Shown: positions 48,320 to 55,681 of the stretch, piece by piece
Position numbering within the stretch: the stretch's first letter is position 1
How the letters are laid out: every line of letters begins with the position of its first letter
Assembly (NCBI RefSeq): GCF_003112535.1
Contig: NZ_BEWA01000008.1
Location: forward strand, 124,001-188,000
Source of the DNA: Streptomyces rishiriensis
Lineage (GTDB): Bacteria; Actinomycetota; Actinomycetes; Streptomycetales; Streptomycetaceae
DNA length: 64,000 nt
Direction: 5' to 3'
Notes under the pieces: generated by a model
Database searches by the model: none
Seen by the model: only the letters and a program-made list of their open reading frames with translations
Told to the model about the DNA's origin: nothing
Position numbers and translations under genes: made by a program

Positions 48320-48778
48320 TCATATGCCGTGCTTCTTGAGGATGGCCTCGATGTCGCTGAAGTCGTCGGAGCCGCCGGTGGCCCTGGGGGCGGCCGCGGG
48401 CCGGGACGCCGGGCGGTCGGCCGGACGGGAGGCCTGCCCCAGGGAGGGCGCCGAGGCGGCGGGGGCCACCGCGTCCGTCCGTGCGGCGCGGGCCGCTGCC
48501 CTGCGCTCCTTGCGGGTGCCGCCGCGGCGGCGCTCCACCGCCCGGGTGGAGGCGAAGAGGGCCCAGGCCCCGCCGAGCACCACGAAGCCCGCCCAGGCGG
48601 TGGGACTGAAGGCGGTGTCGACGACCCATCCGACGGCGCCGGTCATCACCAGACCGAGCGGCACGAGGGCGTAGGCCGCGATGCGGGCCGCGGCCAGGAA
48701 GCGTTTGCGATAGGCCGTGACGGCCGCGATGCCCAAGCCGGCCACGGCGACGGCGGAACAGACGGTCTCGGCAATCAT
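48320..48778 (-). CDS. Conserved membrane protein with C-terminal IEAILKKHGI motif
   Basis: 152 residues. Two to three hydrophobic helices (about 1-20, AETVCSAVAVAGLGIAAVTA; 32-52, AYALVPLGLVMTGAVGWVV; 58-75, AWAGFVVLGGAWALFAS) are followed by a basic/Ala-rich segment with RRRGGTRKERRAAARAART and a disordered linker. It ends DDFSDIEAILKKHGI, which looks like a short conserved helical tail that could bind a partner. ATG at 48778. Divergent from the DsbA gene. I know of homologues with misleading 'cellulose synthase' labels; no such domain is visible. Confidence 0.65.
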   Translation of the reverse strand: MIAETVCSAVAVAGLGIAAVTAYRKRFLAAARIAAYALVPLGLVMTGAVGWVVDTAFSPTAWAGFVVLGGAWALFASTRAVERRRGGTRKERRAAARAARTDAVAPAASAPSLGQASRPADRPASRPAAAPRATGGSDDFSDIEAILKKHGI

Positions 48779-49058
48779 CCGGTCTCCAGGCGTGGGCTCA
48801 CTAGGGCTGGCTCTCGACCGACTCGGCAGCACGGCCCGCGAGGCGGTGCGCTGCTTCGTCGTCCCTTCCATCCTGCACCTGCGCGGGCCTCGCGGGCCAT
48901 GTTCCGGCCGGACATCAGGGACATCTCCGGGTCGGCTCCTCCGCAGGTGCCGCGCCGGCTCGTCCCCGATCGGCGCGCCGGTTCGCGTGCGATCGCCGCG
49001 CGCCCGGTGCGGCAGGTCCGGATGGGGACGGCCGGGCGGGGGCTGGGAGACTGGCCCC

Positions 49059-49652
49059 ATGAGCGACTCGTCCCCGACCTCCTCCGTCTCCTCCGTCTCC
49101 CCCGGCTCCCCCTCCCCCGCGTCGACGACGCCGGCCGCGCCCTCCCCGGGGCCGGACCGTGCCGTCGTCCTCGACGTCTGGTGCGAGCTGCAGTGCCCCG
49201 ACTGCCGTGGCGCGCTCCACGACCTGAGCGCGCTGCGCGAGCGCTACGGCGACCGGCTGGAGCTGCGGCTGCGGCACTTCCCGCTGGAGAAGCACAAGCA
49301 CGCCTTCGCCGCCGCGCAGGCGGCCGAGGAGGCGCTGGAGCAGGGACATGGGTGGCCCTACGTCGAGGCCGTGCTGGGCCGGGTCGAGGAGCTGGACCGT
49401 AGGGGTGAACCCTTCCTGGTCGAGGTCGCCGGCGAACTGGGGCTGGACGCCGAGGAGTTCGACACCGCTCTGATCGACGGCCGGCACATCCTGATCGTGG
49501 ACGCCGACCAGGCCGAGGGCAAGGCGATCGGCGTGACCGGGACCCCGACGTACGTCATCGGCGGTGAGCGGCTGGACGGCGGCAAGAGCCAGGAGGGGCT
49601 GCGCGCCCGGATCCAGGAGATCGCCGACCGGCTGCTGGCCGAGCAGGCCTGA
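49059..49652 (+). CDS. DsbA family oxidoreductase (CPDC)
   Basis: 197 residues. A Ser/Pro-rich N-terminus (1-33; no clear signal peptide) is followed by a thioredoxin fold with VVLDVWCELQCPDCRGAL, redox motif CPDC at about 46-49, and the cis-Pro segment GVTGTPTYVIGGERLDGG (about 163-180). The insertion domain between them is helical. In DsbA proteins the CxxC catalyses or shuttles disulfides; the extra Cys just before (WCELQC) is unusual. Lack of a signal sequence suggests a cytoplasmic FrnE-like role; the VKOR at 3.6 kb is a possible partner only if exported. Confidence 0.85.
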   Translation: MSDSSPTSSVSSVSPGSPSPASTTPAAPSPGPDRAVVLDVWCELQCPDCRGALHDLSALRERYGDRLELRLRHFPLEKHKHAFAAAQAAEEALEQGHGWPYVEAVLGRVEELDRRGEPFLVEVAGELGLDAEEFDTALIDGRHILIVDADQAEGKAIGVTGTPTYVIGGERLDGGKSQEGLRARIQEIADRLLAEQA

Positions 49653-49774
49653 GACCCGACGGGGAGAGGCCGGACGGACAGCGCGGCGGACAGCTGGACG
49701 GCAGCCGGACGGACAGCCGGACGGCCCGGCCGACCGCTTGTCCCACCGCCCCCGCCAAAGCTCGAAGAGCAGGC

Positions 49775-50602
49775 TCAGAGCAGGTTCTTGTACATCGAGT
49801 AGCTCACCGGCACGTACCCGAGCGACTCGTACAGCCGCTCGGCCGGAGTGTTGCCGGCGAAGACGTTGAGGCCGAGGACCCGCTTGCCGTTCCCGATCGC
49901 CTGCGCCTCGGCCAGCAGCATCAGGGAGCGCCCGTGGCCGCGGCCCCGGTGGGCCTCGTCGGCCTCGACGTCGAACACGAACGCCTTGTCGTCCTTGAAC
50001 GACACCCAGAGCGAGCCGACCGGTTCGCCTCGGTGCTCCAGGACGCTGATCAGCGTGTCCGACGTCGCCAGGCCCTGGGGCAGCAGCCGCTCGTGGTCCC
50101 GCCGCGACCTGGCCCACGCCGCCTCCTCGGGCACCCCGCGGTCGCGCCAGGCCCGGGCGTAGCCGGCGAGGGCGAGCTCCAGCCAGGGCCCGAACTCCTC
50201 TTCCGTCATGGCCCTGCCCAGGCTGCCGTCGGGGAGGGCGGGGGCGGCCGCGCCGAGGGTCTTCTCCATGCCGCGGTTGCGGTGGACGTAGCCGAGCGCG
50301 CTCGCCAGGCGCAGCGCGGCGTCCGCGTCGGCCGGCACCCTGAGCTCGACGCGCGTGCAGCCCCAGCCGCGGGCCACCTCCTCGGCGGCCAGCGCCGCCA
50401 CGGTGCCCCGGCCCCGCCCGCGGTCCCGTTCCTCGATGCGCAGGTCGGCGATCCGGGCGACGCCGTCGGAACCGAAGGCGGGGGACGTGGAGAGACGGAC
50501 CTCTCCGACGGGGCGGCTGTTGACGCACACCTGGTAGTGGCGCGAGAGCGCCCCGTCGGCGGCGCGTTGCAGCGGCTCGGTCGGCCGCAGGGTCGTGGTC
50601 AT
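49775..50602 (-). CDS. Tandem GNAT N-acetyltransferase
   Basis: 275 residues containing two GNAT-like halves. The first has ERDRGRGRGTVAALAAEEVAR (about 57-77) and the second VEADEAHRGRGHGRSLMLLA (about 212-231). Both have the Q/RxxGxG/A pyrophosphate-binding loop for acetyl-CoA. The second half ends with NTPAERLYESLGYVPV, a typical GNAT terminus. Substrate unknown; tandem GNATs in Streptomyces include the MshD mycothiol synthase, which this resembles in layout but I cannot assign it. Start ATG at 50602. Confidence 0.85.
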   Translation of the reverse strand: MTTTLRPTEPLQRAADGALSRHYQVCVNSRPVGEVRLSTSPAFGSDGVARIADLRIEERDRGRGRGTVAALAAEEVARGWGCTRVELRVPADADAALRLASALGYVHRNRGMEKTLGAAAPALPDGSLGRAMTEEEFGPWLELALAGYARAWRDRGVPEEAAWARSRRDHERLLPQGLATSDTLISVLEHRGEPVGSLWVSFKDDKAFVFDVEADEAHRGRGHGRSLMLLAEAQAIGNGKRVLGLNVFAGNTPAERLYESLGYVPVSYSMYKNLL

Positions 50603-50676
50603 CAGGGGTGTTCTACCCCTCTGCGGACGGGATCGGCAGCCCGTTTTTCACGGCGGCCACGGAGCCGGCGCGGCCC

Positions 50677-51498
50677 TCACGGGTCGAGATCGTGCCCACT
50701 GCGCTCGGTGAAGATCCGCATCGCCTTGGCGGTCACCGGCCCGGGCGCGCCCGGCAGTTCGCGGTCGTCGACGCGGTGGACGGCCTGGACGTCGCGCAGG
50801 GTGGAGGTGAGGAAGACCTCGTCGGCCCGCTCCAGCACGTCCAGCGGCAGGTCGCTCTCCCGGGCGCCGGTCCACTCGACGGTCAGTTCGCGCGTGATGC
50901 CCGCGAGGCAGCCCGAGGCGAGGGGCGGGGTGTGGATCTCGCCGTCCAGGACGACGAAGACGTTGGACCCGGTGCCCTCGCAGAGCCGCCCGACCGTGTT
51001 GGCGAACAGGGCCTCGCTGGCGCCCTGTCGGTGGGCGCGGGCCAGGGCGACGACGTTCTCGCCGTACGAGGTGGTCTTGAGCCCGCTGAGCGCACCGCGT
51101 TCGTTGCGGGTCCAGGGGACCGTGACGACGGCCGTGGAGTCCGCGCGCCGGGTGGTCTCGCCGAGGGCGACGACGAGGGTGGGGCCGTGTTCGCCGCGCT
51201 CGGAGCCGAGGGGGGCCCGGCCGCCGGTGTAGGTGATGCGGAGCCGGCCGAGCGGCATCGGGTTGGCTTCGAGGACGGCGGCGCAGGCTCGGCGGACCTC
51301 GTCGTGGTCGGGGTCGGGCAGGCCGAGGCCGCGGGCGGAGCGGGTCAGCCGGTCGAGGTGGCGGGTGAGCGCGAAGGTCGTGCCGTTCACCGCCTTCACC
51401 GTCTCGAAGATGCCGTCGCCCACGGTCAGCCCGTGGTCGAAGACGGAGACGCGGGCGGCGCCGCTGTCCTGCAGCCCGCCGTCGAGCCAGATCTTCAC
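50677..51498 (-). CDS. pabC: Aminotransferase class IV (aminodeoxychorismate lyase-like)
   Basis: PLP enzyme that releases p-aminobenzoate from aminodeoxychorismate, a folate precursor. 273 residues. FDHGLTVGDGIFETVKA (about 20-36) is typical of fold IV. The PLP lysine is in LKTTSYGENVVALARAH (about Lys140), with NVFVVLDGEIHTPPLASGCLAGITR further on. Its ATG at 51498 overlaps the stop of the chorismate-binding gene by 4 nt, so the two are coupled. A branched-chain or D-amino-acid aminotransferase activity is possible, but the neighbour favours pabC. Confidence 0.85.
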   Translation of the reverse strand: MKIWLDGGLQDSGAARVSVFDHGLTVGDGIFETVKAVNGTTFALTRHLDRLTRSARGLGLPDPDHDEVRRACAAVLEANPMPLGRLRITYTGGRAPLGSERGEHGPTLVVALGETTRRADSTAVVTVPWTRNERGALSGLKTTSYGENVVALARAHRQGASEALFANTVGRLCEGTGSNVFVVLDGEIHTPPLASGCLAGITRELTVEWTGARESDLPLDVLERADEVFLTSTLRDVQAVHRVDDRELPGAPGPVTAKAMRIFTERSGHDLDP

Positions 51499-52547
51499 GT
51501 CAGCGTCCCTTCACTCACCTCGTACGCACCCGACGCTACCGCGAGCAGCCGGGACGCCTTCAGCTCGGTCTCCTCCCACTCGGCCTCGGGGTCGGAGCCC
51601 CAGGTGATGCCCGCGCCGGTGCCGAAGCGCAGCACGGGGCCGCCGCCGGTGGACCGCTCGATCCAGAAGGTGCGGATCCCGACGGCCAGCTCGCCCGTGC
51701 CCCGGTCGGCGTCGACCCAGCCGATGCCGCCGCAGTACGGGCCGCGGGGCGCCGTCTCCAGGGCGTCGATGACGCGCAGGGCGCTGGACTTGGGGGCGCC
51801 GGTGACCGAGCCGGGCGGGAAGGCGGCGTCGAACAGTTCGGGCCAGCCGGCGTCCTCGCGCAGCTCGCCGCGGACCGTGGAGACGAGGTGGACCAGGCCC
51901 GGGTGCTTCTCGACGGCGCACAGGTCGGGGACGGTCACACTGCCGGTGGCGCAGACCCGGCCGACGTCGTTGCGGACGAGGTCCACGATCATCACGTTCT
52001 CGGCGTAGTCCTTGGCGAGGAGGTCCGCCTCGGTGCGCCCGGTCCCCTTGATGGGCCCGGACTCGACGACCCGGCCGTCGCGGCGCAGGAACAGCTCGGG
52101 GGACGCGGTGGCCGTCTCCACGCCGTGCACAGGGAGGCGAATCGTTCCTGCATACGGCGCCGGATTGCCCCGGGCCAACAGCGCGGTCAGCGCGTCCACA
52201 TCGGCGTCGGGCGACATGGGCGCGGTCAGGACCCGGCACAGGTTGGCCTGGTACACCTCGCCGGCCGCGATCTGCTCGCGGATGCGCCGCACACCCGCGG
52301 TGTACGCGGCGCGGTCGAGCGACGACGTCCAGTCACCGGCGGCGGGCCCCCGCCAGGCCCCCGGCACGGGGGCGGGCGCGGGCTCCTCGCGCACGTCGGC
52401 GAAGCGGGCGCAGAGCAGACGGCCCTCGAAGTCGGCGCACACGGCCCAGAAACCCTCGGAGTCGAGGGCCGCGGGATCGCTGGTCACATCGAGGAGGCCG
52501 GTGGCGACGCGGCCGCCGAAACGGGCGAGAGGAGGGAGGTCGAGCAC
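51495..52547 (-). CDS. pabB: Chorismate-binding protein (aminodeoxychorismate synthase component I)
   Basis: 350 residues. C-terminal chorismate-binding domain with GEVYQANLCRVLTAP (about 133-147), SPELFLRRDGRVVESGPIKGTGR (about 182-204), VRNDVGRVCATGSVTVPDL (about 217-235), and GSVTGAPKSSALRVIDALE (about 270). These are PabB/TrpE/menF shared residues. The short N-terminal part (about 1-95) resembles a PabB/TrpE variable region. No PabA glutaminase is in the window. GTG at 52547 is 7 nt after a TAGACT box, so the transcript may be leaderless. Confidence 0.88.
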   Translation of the reverse strand: MLDLPPLARFGGRVATGLLDVTSDPAALDSEGFWAVCADFEGRLLCARFADVREEPAPAPVPGAWRGPAAGDWTSSLDRAAYTAGVRRIREQIAAGEVYQANLCRVLTAPMSPDADVDALTALLARGNPAPYAGTIRLPVHGVETATASPELFLRRDGRVVESGPIKGTGRTEADLLAKDYAENVMIVDLVRNDVGRVCATGSVTVPDLCAVEKHPGLVHLVSTVRGELREDAGWPELFDAAFPPGSVTGAPKSSALRVIDALETAPRGPYCGGIGWVDADRGTGELAVGIRTFWIERSTGGGPVLRFGTGAGITWGSDPEAEWEETELKASRLLAVASGAYEVSEGTLT

Positions 52548-52560
52548 GCTGTCGAGTCTA
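52548..52560 (-). promoter_or_regulatory. Possible leaderless promoter of pabB
   Basis: TAGACT (52560-52555) ends 7 nt before the GTG at 52547, and there is no Shine-Dalgarno sequence in those 7 nt. That spacing places the transcription start at the start codon. The -35 is not clear. Confidence 0.45.
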
Positions 52561-52667
52561 GGACGGGCCGTCCGGAGGCGACCCGCGCATGTCCCCGGAT
52601 GTCCCGGCCGGGGCCCCTGACCAGGCCCGCGTGCGGGCACAGCGCAGCACGCTGCACAAACGCGTTT

Positions 52668-52695
52668 TTGTACTGGCCCGGGAATCCGCTAGAGT
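52668..52695 (+). promoter_or_regulatory. Promoter of the tRNA array
   Basis: TTGTAC (52668-52673), 16-nt spacer, TAGAGT (52690-52695). The start would be near 52702, 35 nt before the first tRNA. Confidence 0.5.
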
Positions 52696-52736
52696 TCAAC
52701 TCGTCGCCGGGCCGTGAGAGCGGAACGAAACGACAA

Positions 52737-52809
52737 GCGGACGTAGCTCAGTTGGTAGAGCGCAACCTTGCCAAGGTTGAGGTCGCGAGTTCGAGCCTCG
52801 TCGTCCGCT
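52737..52809 (+). tRNA. tRNA-Gly (GCC)
   Basis: 73 nt. Acceptor GCGGACG/CGTCCGC, anticodon stem CAACC/GGTTG with loop TTGCCAA, anticodon GCC, discriminator T. CCA is not encoded. Confidence 0.97.
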
Positions 52810-52847
52810 CGAAGGAACAAGGGGTCTTCCCGGTCCCCTGCACTCCT

Positions 52848-52921
52848 GGTGGAGTGGCCGAGAGGCGAGGCAACGGCCTGCAAAGCCGTCTACACGGGTT
52901 CAAATCCCGTCTCCACCTCCA
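52848..52921 (+). tRNA. tRNA-Cys (GCA)
   Basis: 71 nt to the discriminator T at 52918, followed by an encoded CCA (52919-52921), unlike its neighbours. Acceptor GGTGGAG/CTCCACC, anticodon stem ACGGC/GCCGT with loop CTGCAAA, anticodon GCA. Confidence 0.97.
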
Positions 52922-52922
52922 A

Positions 52923-52994
52923 GGACGATTAGCTCAGCGGGAGAGCGCTTCCCTGACACGGAAGAGGTCACTGGTTCAATCCCAGTATCGTCCA
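52923..52994 (+). tRNA. tRNA-Val (GAC), copy 1
   Basis: 72 nt. Acceptor GGACGAT/ATCGTCC, anticodon stem CTTCC/GGAAG, loop CTGACAC, anticodon GAC, discriminator A. Confidence 0.97.
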
Positions 52995-53020
52995 CTGGAT
53001 CTGCTCGAAGATCCGAACCC

Positions 53021-53092
53021 GCGCGATTAGCTCAGCGGGAGAGCGCTTCCCTGACACGGAAGAGGTCACTGGTTCAATCCCAGTATCGCGCA
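53021..53092 (+). tRNA. tRNA-Val (GAC), copy 2, altered acceptor stem
   Basis: 72 nt. The body matches copies 1 and 3, but the acceptor is GCGCGAT/ATCGCGC; both arms change together so pairing is kept. Confidence 0.96.
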
Positions 53093-53126
53093 CGCAGTGC
53101 ACATGATCCCCGGATCGTGTTCCCGA

Positions 53127-53198
53127 GGACGATTAGCTCAGCGGGAGAGCGCTTCCCTGACACGGAAGAGGTCACTGGTTCAATCCCAGTATCGTCCA
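53127..53198 (+). tRNA. tRNA-Val (GAC), copy 3
   Basis: 72 nt, identical to copy 1 (52923-52994). Followed directly by the shared terminator. Confidence 0.97.
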
Positions 53199-53207
53199 CA
53201 CGCCGAG

Positions 53208-53237
53208 AGCCCCCGGCCGCCGTAGCGGTCGGGGGCT
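53208..53237. terminator. Terminator shared by tRNA array and zinc-ribbon gene
   Basis: AGCCCCCGGCCGC (53208-53220) / GCGGTCGGGGGCT (53225-53237), 13 bp with one G-U, loop CGTA. Confidence 0.8.
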
Positions 53238-53252
53238 TCTGCGTGCGCCGGT

Positions 53253-53558
53253 TCAGCTGGAGAACAGCATGTGGCCGAAGCTCTTGTGGCGGTGGTGGCC
53301 GCCGTAGTGACCGCCTCCGTGGTGACCGCCGCCGTGCGGGGCGGGAGCGCCCCAGGCGGGGGCGACCGGGGCGGCCGGGTACGCCTGCGGCGCGACCGGG
53401 GGCGGCGGCGCGGGCTGGGACCACTGGGACTCGACGCGGGTGAGCGCCTCCAGCTCGCCGTAGTCGAGGAAGATCCCCCGGCAGTTGCTGCACTGTTCGA
53501 TCTGGACGCCGTTGCGGTTGTACGTGTGCATCTGAGCGTGACACTTCGGGCACTGCAT
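53253..53558 (-). CDS. TFIIB-type zinc-ribbon protein
   Basis: 101 residues. Zinc ribbon with MQCPKCHAQMHTY then IEQCSNCRGIFLDYGEL (CxxC...CxxC, residues 3-6 and 23-26). The rest is a Pro/Ala-rich linker and a Gly/His-rich tail (HGGGHHGGGHYGGHHRHK) that might bind metal. Small zf-TFIIB proteins of this form are common in Streptomyces; function unknown. ATG at 53558 is taken because the ribbon begins right there. Confidence 0.85.
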   Translation of the reverse strand: MQCPKCHAQMHTYNRNGVQIEQCSNCRGIFLDYGELEALTRVESQWSQPAPPPPVAPQAYPAAPVAPAWGAPAPHGGGHHGGGHYGGHHRHKSFGHMLFSS

Positions 53559-53639
53559 GGTTCGGCTCAACTCCTCGCCGGTCGTGGCTCTTTCGCCTGC
53601 CGCCAGGACAGACACTGTCCGGCTGCGGTCGGTTGCACC

Positions 53640-54575
53640 CTACTTCGCCGAGTCCGCCGCCAACTGCGGCGGGACGGATCCCATTCGGGCACACGCGTCG
53701 ACCAGGCACTGCTCGACCTCGTCCAACGACCTGCCCTGCGCCGCCGACTTGGTGACGGCGCGTGCCGCCGTCTGCACGGTGAGTGCGCGCGCCGCGACGT
53801 CGAGGGCGGCCCACGGGTCGCCGGACGCGGGGACGGCGGGGCCGCCTCCCGCGCGGTAGGCGTCGAGGAAGCGGGTCCACTCGTCGGGCGGGAGCAGACC
53901 GCAGGCGTACCAGGCGGCCGGGCGCGCGAGGTCCCAGGCCGGCAGGCCGACGCCGAGATCGTCGACGTCGATCAGCCGCCAGGGGCCGTCCGGAGCGGGA
54001 TGACGCACGAGCTGGCCGAGGTGGAGGTCGCCGTGGCAGACGGCGCCCGGCTCGGGCATGGGGGCCTCGGCGCGCGCCCAGGCGGGCAGTGCCCGCCAGG
54101 CGCCCACAACGGCCGCGACCGCGGGATGCGGCCCCGCGGCGGTCAGGCGGGCCACGGCGTGGGCGGCCTTGGCGGGGCCGCGCATCGGCGGCAGACCGGC
54201 CGGGGCGGGGATGCGGTGCAGACGGGCGAGCAGGGCGCCGGCCGCCTCCCAGGGAGCGGCGTCCGGGTCGGCCGGGTCGACCGGGTCGCCGTACGGCCAG
54301 AAGGTCACCAGGCGGCCGTGCAGCTCGGCCGGGGTCGCCGCGAGCGGGGCGAGGAGGACGTCGGGGAGGCCGGCGGCCAGGGCGAGGCGCGGGGCGAGCG
54401 CGGCCGGGTCGGTGCCGGGAGCATGCGCCTTCGCGACGGTGTCGGCGTGGCGGACGACGGTGGCGTCCGGGCGGTCGGCGAGGGTGGCCGCACGGCAGGA
54501 GCAGGCCGTGACCGTCCGGTGAGCGCGGGCGCCGGCCCGCAGGGCGAGCTCGGCGAGCAGGGGATGGACGGTCAC
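53640..54575 (-). CDS. APH-type phosphotransferase family protein
   Basis: 311 residues with the aminoglycoside phosphotransferase/choline kinase fold. The catalytic loop is AVCHGDLHLGQLV (Asp at about 197) and the metal-binding segment is RLIDVDDLGVGLP (Asp near 217). The N-terminal lobe is short and the usual nucleotide-loop lysine motif is not obvious (VVRHADTVAKAHAPG could supply it). GTG at 54575 is used. Substrate unknown; an antibiotic-modifying role is not implied. Confidence 0.82.
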   Translation of the reverse strand: MTVHPLLAELALRAGARAHRTVTACSCRAATLADRPDATVVRHADTVAKAHAPGTDPAALAPRLALAAGLPDVLLAPLAATPAELHGRLVTFWPYGDPVDPADPDAAPWEAAGALLARLHRIPAPAGLPPMRGPAKAAHAVARLTAAGPHPAVAAVVGAWRALPAWARAEAPMPEPGAVCHGDLHLGQLVRHPAPDGPWRLIDVDDLGVGLPAWDLARPAAWYACGLLPPDEWTRFLDAYRAGGGPAVPASGDPWAALDVAARALTVQTAARAVTKSAAQGRSLDEVEQCLVDACARMGSVPPQLAADSAK

Positions 54576-54692
54576 GTGACTCCCGGAACTGCGGCGTACG
54601 GGTCTTCCCGTGAGCGTACGCAGAGGCGACGACGACCGGTCGACCCGTGGGCCCCGGTGGGGGCCGTGGGGCCGTGGGCCCGCGGGAAAACA

Positions 54693-54724
54693 ATGCAGGC
54701 GCAGCTCCCCAGCTGCGCCTGCAT
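54693..54724. terminator. Terminator after the 64-residue membrane gene
   Basis: Perfect 14-bp stem ATGCAGGCGCAGCT (54693-54706) / AGCTGCGCCTGCAT (54711-54724), loop CCCC. T-rich runs follow on both strands (TGTTTTCCC on minus, CTTTTG on plus). Confidence 0.85.
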
Positions 54725-54813
54725 CTTTTGCCGTCCGCCGCACCCCCGTCCCCACGGGGTTTCATGGGTGGATGTCCCCGCCCGAACCGCTCTTCCGGGC
54801 CTGGGGTCGCCGC

Positions 54814-55008
54814 TCAGCGCCCCAGCATCACTCCCACGGACGACGCCTGTGTGGCCACTGTCTCCCAGCCGTCGAAGACGACGAGGAGCAGGACCGCCAG
54901 GGGAAGGGCCATCAGCGTCGCCACCAGGGGGTGGCGGCGGCCCGTGCGACGAGGACGCGTGGTGCGTCCCGGTGTGCGGATCATCGTCCGCGGTGCCGTA
55001 TGGGCCAT
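54814..55008 (-). CDS. Small membrane protein, 64 residues
   Basis: Basic N-terminus (MAHTAPRTMIRTPGRTTRP, with RRTGRRH) followed by one hydrophobic helix (about 29-47, LVATLMALPLAVLLLVVFD). ATG at 55008 is set by AGGAGAGGGA a few nt upstream. A terminator lies ~90 nt past the stop. Unknown function. Confidence 0.7.
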   Translation of the reverse strand: MAHTAPRTMIRTPGRTTRPRRTGRRHPLVATLMALPLAVLLLVVFDGWETVATQASSVGVMLGR

Positions 55009-55208
55009 GGTCCCTCTCCTGACCTGTATCTCAGTTGTCGTTGGCAGCGGCGGGCGTCTGACCTCGGGGGACGAGTGCTGCACCCGCCGCTTGACCTCAA
55101 ATCTAGGCGGACGGCGTTCGCCGCACGTCATGCCCTCGTACCGATTGCCGGGCCTCCCGGAGGATGAGCCGTGACCTGCGGAGTACTCCCCTGGGTGGAG
55201 ACGGGGAC

Positions 55209-55484
55209 CTAGGTCTCAGGGTCTTCCCGGAAGGGGCGCCCGCTGCGGGCCGGTATGTCCGAGCTCTCCTCCCGGGGGATCGGGTGCTCGACCAGGGCGA
55301 GCACCCTGTTCGCCATGAATCGGGCCGTACGCACCGAGGTGCCGTTTCGCGTGACTTCGCTCACTTCCACCACCCCTCGGCGTACCGCCGTCTCCACGCG
55401 GCGGCCCGCCCTGCTCGCCGTCACCTCGTATGTCCGGGTCGTGTCGCCGGCGTCGACGACTATCTCCACGCGGTCACCCTTCAC
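55209..55484 (-). CDS. Small conserved hypothetical protein
   Basis: 91 residues. Beta-rich, with VEIVVDAGDTTRTYEVTAS, RRGVVEVSEVTRNGTSVRTA and a charged C-terminus. No family recognised; its strong coding bias and the short MKGDRVEIV start make it likely real. The 200 nt to the next gene (55009-55208) show nothing clear. Divergent from the kinase gene. Confidence 0.6.
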   Translation of the reverse strand: MKGDRVEIVVDAGDTTRTYEVTASRAGRRVETAVRRGVVEVSEVTRNGTSVRTARFMANRVLALVEHPIPREESSDIPARSGRPFREDPET

Positions 55485-55681
55485 GGGTTCAATCCCCCTT
55501 CTGTGGCAGGTGGGTTGAGATCACGGAGCCGCCAAGGCGCGGCTTTTCCCAGGCCCCCTGACCACCCTTCAATTCTCCCACCGGCCACTGACAATCGGTC
55601 GGGACCGGAGGGCGCGGCCTCTGCGCGCGAACGGCCGTGGAAACGTAAGCTGTGCCACGTCAAACGGACCGGGCAGCGGGG

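Noticed and set aside
53640..54575. Aminoglycoside resistance gene
   Set aside because: Only the general APH fold is supported; no features point to an antibiotic substrate.
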